DNA of 64,000 bases, taken from positions 28,260-92,259 of IMG/VR virus record IMGVR_UViG_3300025154_000061. One strand, given 5' to 3'. The notes beneath the pieces were generated by a model. It was given only the letters and a program-made list of their open reading frames with translations, did no database searches and was not told the origin of the DNA. The DNA comes from a virus. This document shows positions 58,402 to 64,000 of this stretch, piece after piece; the stretch's first letter is position 1; every line of letters begins with the position of its first letter. A program made the translations under genes and the position numbers.

Positions 58402-59100
58402 GTGACGACGAAGCCGAGCGGCGACGACAAGACGATCGTTCGAGCCTTGATCGCAGACGGCAAGACGATCGTCGAGGTCGCCGACGATCTCGGGGGGGAA
58501 CCGCAGCGCGTCGTCGACGCGTGGGAATCGGTCGTCACCGACGAAGAGCAACACCTCGTCGGGCGGCGAAGCGAAGAGGTTTACGTCGCCTACGTCACCC
58601 GCACGAACTCGAACATTCGCAAGCTCGACGAGGCGATCGTCGAGTTGAAGGGCTCGAAGCAAGGCTCGGCGATCGTCGGCGCTATCAAGGCGCGACAAGA
58701 ACTCTTCGATCGGATCATCGATCGCGGGCAGGAACTCGGCTTCGTGGCGAAGAAGGCCGAGCGCCGCGAGGTCGTGCTCGCGCGCCTCGACGACGCCGCC
58801 TTGCAGGAAATGCTCTTCTCGGAAATGAACCGACTGCGCGAGTCAATGCGGGCAGCGGGCGACGTGCGGCTTCTCGAAGTCGCGGCCCCTGCGCTTCCCG
58901 CGCTGTCGGGCGACGTGGTAATCGAGGCGAGGCCCGGCGTGCCTGTCGTGGCGCGAACCCCCTACGTGTCGCCGAAGCCCCCGAGCGAGTTCCGCGCGCC
59001 GCCGATCCCGGGACGTGCCCCGGTCGACCCCGGGCCGCCGACCGCGAGTCTCGGCGGGATCGTGCGCAGGAAGGCCGTCGCGCCCACGGGAAAGGGCTAG
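58402..59100 (+). CDS. Probable terminase small subunit
   Basis: 232 residues, GTG start. N-terminal HTH (DKTIVRALIADGKTIVEVADDLG), a helical middle (RKLDEAIVELKG) and a Pro-rich end, immediately before terL. These match phage TerS proteins that recognise packaging sites. Assigned from architecture and position. Confidence 0.65.
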   Translation: MTTKPSGDDKTIVRALIADGKTIVEVADDLGGEPQRVVDAWESVVTDEEQHLVGRRSEEVYVAYVTRTNSNIRKLDEAIVELKGSKQGSAIVGAIKARQELFDRIIDRGQELGFVAKKAERREVVLARLDDAALQEMLFSEMNRLRESMRAAGDVRLLEVAAPALPALSGDVVIEARPGVPVVARTPYVSPKPPSEFRAPPIPGRAPVDPGPPTASLGGIVRRKAVAPTGKG

Positions 59101-59103
59101 CCT

Positions 59104-60540
59104 ATGGCCCCGCGTGCGACTCGCGCCTCGTTGCACGATCGCCGGGCGGTGATCAAGAAACTCGAAGAGATCCGCGAGACTCGGCGCGATTGGTTGCGGC
59201 GCCAGATCCTAGAGAAAGACCGGATCGACCTGCTCGCGACCGAGGTTCTCGGCTTGCAGGTCGAGCCGCATCATTTCGCCATGATCGCGCACCAACACCG
59301 CTACTCGCCCGACCCCGGCTGCATGATCCTGTGCTGGCGTGGCGCGGGGAAGACGAGTATCACGAGCGTAGCCCGAACGGTCTTCAAGCTCTTGAAGAAC
59401 CCCGACGAGCGGATCCTCTTGGCGTCGAAGTCGGGCACGAACGCGGTCGGGATCCTGTCGGAAGTGAAGCGGCGTCTCGTGCTGCCCGAGGTCGAAGAGA
59501 TCTTCGGGCCGCAGATCGGCGACAAGTGGGACGACGTCGAGATCAACGTCGCGGGCCGCAAGTCGGCGTCGAAAGAGTCGAACGTCACCGCGATCGGCGC
59601 CGAGTCGGCCGTCGTCTCGCGGCACTACGACGCGATCAACGCCGACGACCTCGTCGACGAGAAGAACTCGCGAACGCGCTACATGCGCGACCAGATCAAG
59701 ACGTTCCTCTACAAAACGCTCTTGCCGACGCTCGAACCCGGGGGCGAGTTCTCGGTTCAGGGCACGCGCTACCACGATCAAGACCTCTACGGGCACCTCG
59801 TCGAGAACGAACTCGCGGGGCGCGTGCTCGTGATCCCGGCCCTCGTCGGCAGCGAGGAACACGGCTACCGCTCGAACTGGCCCGCGAAGTTCCCGGTCGA
59901 GTGGTTGTTGCAGCGTCGCGCGAGCATGGGCTCGATCCTCTTCGACGGGCAATATCGCTGCGATACCGCGAAGATGAAGGGCGGCGGGGTCTTCGATATC
60001 GACGACGTCGACACGATCGCGCTCTCGCAAGTTCCGGCCGGGCTGCCGCGCTACCTCGGCGTCGACCTCGCGATCTCGCAGAAGGCGAAGGCCGACCGCT
60101 TCTTCGCGGTCGTGATCGCCTACGACGCCGCGACCGATACCGTCTATGTCGTCGACAACGTCTACGGGCGCTTCTCGTTCGTCAAGCAGCGCGAGATCGT
60201 GATCGACCTGTGCGACCGTCACTCGATCGTCAGGGGCGCGATCGAAGCGCAGTTCTATCAAGCCGCCTTGTGGCAGGAAGTGAAGCGCGAGCGGCCCGAC
60301 CTGCCGATCGTGGCGTGGCAACAACGCGTCGACAAGTTGACGAGGGCGCAGCGCTTCTCGGCCCGGTTCGAGGGCGGGAAGGTGCATTTCGTTCACGGGC
60401 TAGACACCCTCGTCGAAGAACTGATAGCATTCCCCGACGGGGAGCACGACGACGGCTTCGACGGCCTCGATCTCGCCGTCGCCGCGACGCGAGCCCGTTC
60501 TCGCAAACCGGCCCGCGATCGCGAGCCGGGCGTTTTCTGA
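59104..60540 (+). CDS. terL: Terminase large subunit
   Basis: 478 residues. ATPase: Walker A CWRGAGKTS (about residues 77-85) and Walker B YDAINADDLVDE (about 174-185). RNase H-like nuclease: GVDLAIS (about 319), EAQFYQ (about 381) and DGFDGLDLAV (about 450). It pumps and cuts phage DNA during packaging. Directly after TerS and before the portal. Confidence 0.92.
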   Translation: MAPRATRASLHDRRAVIKKLEEIRETRRDWLRRQILEKDRIDLLATEVLGLQVEPHHFAMIAHQHRYSPDPGCMILCWRGAGKTSITSVARTVFKLLKNPDERILLASKSGTNAVGILSEVKRRLVLPEVEEIFGPQIGDKWDDVEINVAGRKSASKESNVTAIGAESAVVSRHYDAINADDLVDEKNSRTRYMRDQIKTFLYKTLLPTLEPGGEFSVQGTRYHDQDLYGHLVENELAGRVLVIPALVGSEEHGYRSNWPAKFPVEWLLQRRASMGSILFDGQYRCDTAKMKGGGVFDIDDVDTIALSQVPAGLPRYLGVDLAISQKAKADRFFAVVIAYDAATDTVYVVDNVYGRFSFVKQREIVIDLCDRHSIVRGAIEAQFYQAALWQEVKRERPDLPIVAWQQRVDKLTRAQRFSARFEGGKVHFVHGLDTLVEELIAFPDGEHDDGFDGLDLAVAATRARSRKPARDREPGVF

Positions 60541-60556
60541 CGGGGAGGGGGCGATC

Positions 60557-62335
60557 ATGGCCGACGAGTTGACGAAGAAGGTCGCGGACGCAGCCCGCGC
60601 CGTTCGCTCGCTGACCGCCCGAATCTTCCCCGACTCGTCGCGAATCATGAAGGCCGCCGCGTCTGACTCGACGACGCCAGCCTCGAAGGCGATCTCGACC
60701 GACGACCTCTTCGCGTCGGTGAGTGGGCGGATCGTCGACCCGCCCTACGATCCCGCCGTGCTTGTCGAACTCGCGACGCAGTCGAGCGAACTCGGGCAGG
60801 CCGTCGAGGCAATGGAAACGAATATCGCGGGCTTCGGCTGGCGCATCGTCCCGACCCACGTCCTACCGAAAGACGCGCCCGCCGACGTCGTCAAGCGGGC
60901 GTCGTGGGAAAAGACCTTCGTCAAGAATTTCTTCGACTACTGCTCGATCGGGCAGCGCTTGTCGTTCACGGCGCTACGTCGCCGCGTGCGCAAAGACGCC
61001 GAGATCGTGGGCTACGCCTTCGTCGAGATCGTGTGCAACCTGAACGGGCGGATCGTCGAGTTCCGGCACCTCCCGGCGCATACCGTCAGGCTCGGGAAAG
61101 AGTCGACCGACCTCGTCGAGTTCAACGAGCCCGTCTTGACGCAGGGCGAAGACGGCTCGGTTGTCTACGAGATTCGGTTGATCCTGCGTCGGGCGCGCCT
61201 CTTCGCGCAGGGCGGGGGATCGACGTCAAAGGTGCGTTGGTTCAAAGAGGTCGGCGACGCCCGCGTGATCGACAACGAGACGGGCGAGGTCGTGCCGCCT
61301 GAGCAGGTCGCGTCGTTCGGGAACACCAACGAGCCCATGCCCGAGAGCCGCAAGGCGGGCGAACTGCTTTACTTTTCGCTCTACTTCCCGGGAACCCCCT
61401 ACGGCGTGCCGCGTTGGATCGGCAACACGACGGCGGTTCTCGGGGTGCGTCAGGCCGAAGAGACGTCGTATCATACGATGAAAAACAACATGATCCCTTC
61501 GGCTTTCATTACGGTTTCCGACGGTCGGTTGACCCCGACGTCGATTGACCGGATCTCGCAGTTCGTCGACGAGTCGATCAAGGGCGAGTCGAACTATTCG
61601 CGCTTCGTGTTGCTCGAAGCCGAAGCCGAGTTCGAGGGCGACACCCCGGGCGCCCCGAAGATCGACGTCAAGCCCATGACCGATATGCAGCGCACCGAAG
61701 GGCTTTTCCCCAATTATATCGAGCTTTCCAAAGACTCGATCCGCCGCTCGTTCCGCCTGCCCGGGATCTTCGTGGGCTCGGTAAAAGACGTCAACAAGTC
61801 GAACCTCGACGGATCGCGCGCGCTCGCCGACGAGCAGGTCTTCGCCCCCGAGCGCACCGAAGAGGATTGGACTTGGAACGTCGTCGTCTTGGCGCGCCTC
61901 GGGATCCTGCACTACCGGATCGCGAGCCGCACGCCGAACGTCACCGACAACCAAGAGTTGATCTCCATGCTCTCGGTCGTCGAGCGCACGGGCGGGCTCA
62001 CCCCGAGGATTGCGCGAAGCGTCGTCGAAGACGTCTTCCCGAGCGCGGCCGAGGCGCCGCCGCTCGACTCGGAGAAGTTCGATCCCGACGTGCCGTTCTC
62101 GCTGACGTTGGCCGAGCGCATGAAGAACCTTGCCGACCCGACCGAACCAAACCAAACGACCGCCCCGGTCATGGGCGCGCGAGGCGACGCCGTCACGCAG
62201 CGCGCCGACCCCGAGCCGAAGGCCGACGAGGGCGATCTCTTCGGGGTTCACCTTCGCCGGTTGATCGACGTCTCGGGGCGCGCCAATGCCGAATTGAAGA
62301 GGGCGATCGGTGTGCCTTCCCACGACCCCGACTGA
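60557..62335 (+). CDS. Portal protein
   Basis: 592 residues, ATG after GGGGAGGGGG. LSFTALRRRVRKDAEIVGYAFVE, SRKAGELLYFSLYFPGTPYG and YIELSKDSIRRSFRLPGIF follow the order of PBSX/HK97-like portal proteins. It forms the dodecameric DNA entry ring. The acidic C-terminus overlaps the next gene by 26 bases. Confidence 0.87.
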   Translation: MADELTKKVADAARAVRSLTARIFPDSSRIMKAAASDSTTPASKAISTDDLFASVSGRIVDPPYDPAVLVELATQSSELGQAVEAMETNIAGFGWRIVPTHVLPKDAPADVVKRASWEKTFVKNFFDYCSIGQRLSFTALRRRVRKDAEIVGYAFVEIVCNLNGRIVEFRHLPAHTVRLGKESTDLVEFNEPVLTQGEDGSVVYEIRLILRRARLFAQGGGSTSKVRWFKEVGDARVIDNETGEVVPPEQVASFGNTNEPMPESRKAGELLYFSLYFPGTPYGVPRWIGNTTAVLGVRQAEETSYHTMKNNMIPSAFITVSDGRLTPTSIDRISQFVDESIKGESNYSRFVLLEAEAEFEGDTPGAPKIDVKPMTDMQRTEGLFPNYIELSKDSIRRSFRLPGIFVGSVKDVNKSNLDGSRALADEQVFAPERTEEDWTWNVVVLARLGILHYRIASRTPNVTDNQELISMLSVVERTGGLTPRIARSVVEDVFPSAAEAPPLDSEKFDPDVPFSLTLAERMKNLADPTEPNQTTAPVMGARGDAVTQRADPEPKADEGDLFGVHLRRLIDVSGRANAELKRAIGVPSHDPD

Positions 62336-63419
62336 CCTTGCCCTCGCGAGGATCTATGCCGCGACGTCGCTTGCTGCGCTCGCCAAGGCGAGCCCGGCCC
62401 TTCGCGACTTCGTCGCCGCCGAGTCGGCCCTCGAAGCCGCCCTCTTCGACGCCAACGAGCAGGCCGCGAAGGTCGCGATCGCTGCGTCGCTGCGCGCGCT
62501 GAATGCGGGCGCGAGCCCCGACGAGATCGGGGCCGTCGCTGGCGCCGCCTTCTCGCCCGCCTTCGCGCCCCTCGCCTCGCGGGCGATTGACGCCGCGACG
62601 CCGCTCTTCTACGTGATCGGCAAGGCCGACGGCTACGCCCGCGCCACGGGGAAGAGCGTAGGCGTCGCGACCGTCAACACGCCGCAGATCGCGAAGGTCG
62701 ATCCCGCCAAGCTCGCGGCAGGCTTCAACGTCGATTGGAACCTCGCCGACAACGAGGCGATCGCCGCGTTGAAGACGCACCGCACCTTTTGGGTGAACGG
62801 CGCCGACGAGGTGCTCTATACGGGCATGGCGACGGCAAGCGTCGCCCGCGACGTCATGGTTCGCGACGGGCTCTCGGGCTTCGAGGCCGCGAAGGCGCTC
62901 GAAGCTCGATTGAAGGTTCTCTCGGGCGGGGTCGATCCCGACGTCCCCGGGCATTGGTTGGGCGCCTCGGGGCGCGCTTCCTACTTCCGGGGCGTCGCGA
63001 CGAATGCCGCGACGGTCGGGCGCACGCTTGGGTCGGTGAAGGCGATCGGCGACGCTGGCGTTCAAGAAATCCAGATCAACGCCGTGCTCGACGAGCGAAC
63101 GTGCTCGCGCTGCCGAATGATGGACGGCCGCAGGATCGCGATCGGCGACGCGCTCGCCGCACGTTCGGCGCTGCTCACCTCGAAGAGCAGGGTCGACGTT
63201 CAGACCGCGCACCCGTGGCGCGGTGAAAAGTGGTTCGGCGCGAACGTCGGACACGGCGACGAGTCGCGCGAGAAGCTCGACCCCGCCTTCTCGGCGAAGT
63301 TACGGGCGGCCGGTGTCGCTATTCCGCCTTGGCATATGTTTTGCAGATGCGCCGCCGACGTGCCTATAAACGCGCGCCTCGCGCCCCCGGGGCGGCCGCG
63401 TGCTCTCGGTCGAGCCTGA
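62310..63419 (+). CDS. Minor head protein, SPP1 gp7-like
   Basis: 369 residues, GTG start within the portal gene. The C-terminal domain has VLDERTCSRCRMMDGR and PPWHMFCRC, the Cys/His signature of the phage Mu gpF/SPP1 gp7 head morphogenesis domain. It binds the portal and helps DNA ejection or early packaging. Confidence 0.85.
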   Translation: MCLPTTPTDLALARIYAATSLAALAKASPALRDFVAAESALEAALFDANEQAAKVAIAASLRALNAGASPDEIGAVAGAAFSPAFAPLASRAIDAATPLFYVIGKADGYARATGKSVGVATVNTPQIAKVDPAKLAAGFNVDWNLADNEAIAALKTHRTFWVNGADEVLYTGMATASVARDVMVRDGLSGFEAAKALEARLKVLSGGVDPDVPGHWLGASGRASYFRGVATNAATVGRTLGSVKAIGDAGVQEIQINAVLDERTCSRCRMMDGRRIAIGDALAARSALLTSKSRVDVQTAHPWRGEKWFGANVGHGDESREKLDPAFSAKLRAAGVAIPPWHMFCRCAADVPINARLAPPGRPRALGRA

Positions 63420-63951
63420 CGGCGACGATCTCGTCGTGAAGCTCGAACGCGACGAGACGATCCTCGCGCTGACGCTCTCGCCGCTCTACCCCGACGACTT
63501 CGCCGCGTTCGACGACGCCGCCGCGCAAGACGTCGCGACGCGCTCGCCCGAGGCCGCCCCCGGCAGGCAGACCGTCGCGAGCGCCGCCGCCATGCGCGAC
63601 GAGCCCACGCCCCCGGCCGCCGCCTCGCACCCGTTCAGCGCGATCGAGGTCGGCGTCAGGCTGCCCGACGGGACGCAGATCCCGATCGCCGCGATCGCCT
63701 ACGACGGGAAGACCTGCGACGCCGCCGTTGCCTACGGCTTCGACTTCGCCGCCGCCCGCGTGGTTGGGTGGGTGCAATGCGTCGCGCAGGGGTCGGCGAC
63801 CGTGCCCGAATTGCTCGAACGGATCGCCGAGCAGGGGGCGCAGGCCGCCGAGACGTTCAGCGCGCCCGCGAAGCTCTCGGCCCCGACGGCGCGCGCCGCC
63901 GCGATCGATCGCCTCGTCGCCTCTCTCGTCGCCGCGAAGCTCCCGGCTTGA
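63400..63951 (+). CDS. Unknown protein after the minor head gene
   Basis: 183 residues, GTG overlapping the previous gene by 20 bases. N-terminal LSVEPDGDDLVVKLERDETIL and a Pro/Ala linker, then GVRLPDGTQIPIAAIAYDG and helical end. Position suggests scaffold, protease-adjacent or head accessory protein, but no motif shows it. Confidence 0.55.
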   Translation: MLSVEPDGDDLVVKLERDETILALTLSPLYPDDFAAFDDAAAQDVATRSPEAAPGRQTVASAAAMRDEPTPPAAASHPFSAIEVGVRLPDGTQIPIAAIAYDGKTCDAAVAYGFDFAAARVVGWVQCVAQGSATVPELLERIAEQGAQAAETFSAPAKLSAPTARAAAIDRLVASLVAAKLPA

Positions 63952-63958
63952 CCCCTCG

Positions 63959-63987
63959 TTGACGCTTTTCGTGCTCTAGGCTAGTCT
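63959..63987 (+). promoter_or_regulatory. TTGACG-N17-TAGTCT promoter at right edge
   Basis: TTGACG 63959-63964, 17 bases, TAGTCT 63982-63987, with a half palindrome CTAGGCTAG in the spacer. It would serve a gene beyond the window, probably in the capsid block. Confidence 0.55.
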
Positions 63988-64000
63988 TTCCCCCGAAGAC

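Overview
The window is a 64 kb internal stretch of a tailed-phage (Caudoviricetes) genome with high G+C, apparently longer than 64 kb because a helicase gene is cut at the left edge. Evidence for a phage: a terminase / portal / minor head gene order at the right end, a complete bacterial-type replication and recombination module at the left, and dozens of tiny, tightly coupled genes (ATGA or GTGA overlaps, many GTG starts). Sigma70-like promoters, Shine-Dalgarno sites and lipobox lipoproteins indicate a bacterial host. I cannot name the host. No tRNA, rRNA or CRISPR was recognised.

Layout. 1-5920: intein-bearing SF2 helicase, HD protein, winged-helix protein, DnaB-type helicase, primase. 5930-9386: a CobS-like AAA+ ATPase and a CobT-like VWA protein, each behind an almost identical strong promoter. 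9391-11397: sigma-factor-like protein and small genes. 11398-26356: DnaE polymerase, HU-like protein, probable ssDNA-binding protein, RecA, RuvC-like resolvase, uracil-DNA glycosylase, SbcD, ParB-Dam fusion and an intein-bearing SbcC. 26340-38318: rightward small genes plus a secreted lytic transglycosylase and the DnaN clamp. 38319-39598: non-coding convergent region with repeats and a base-skew switch. 39599-43183: leftward six-gene operon. 43269-53338: rightward genes including a surface-glycan/methylation cluster (DUF1796, acetyltransferase, FkbM and spermidine-synthase-like methyltransferases, double glycosyltransferase). 53335-57340: two small leftward units, rightward small genes and a repeat-rich control region. 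57544-63951: two HTH regulators, a small membrane protein, terminase small and large subunits, portal, minor head protein.

Control. Three promoter families are visible. (i) Three copies of AAAAAGTATTGAC-N17-(T/C)ATACY (cobS, cobT, the gene at 53991). (ii) Twelve copies of GCGACG-N16-CGTAGAA (one of them CGTAAAC), each 20-37 bases before a start codon between 27.8 and 57.5 kb, including one overlapping divergent pair; the spacing resembles ECF-type sigma promoters, and the phage carries its own sigma-like gene at 9391. (iii) Weaker TTGACG-N17 promoters. Palindromes of the form TAGGCNNGCCTA lie in or near control regions and may be operators.

Most unusual points: two inteins whose homing-endonuclease genes overprint the intein in another frame (Vsr-like, same strand) or antisense (HNH) while the host frame stays open; the twelve-copy phage promoter; and a short KLxDxRxRF-type tag at the N-terminus of ten otherwise unrelated small proteins (and at the C-terminus of an eleventh).
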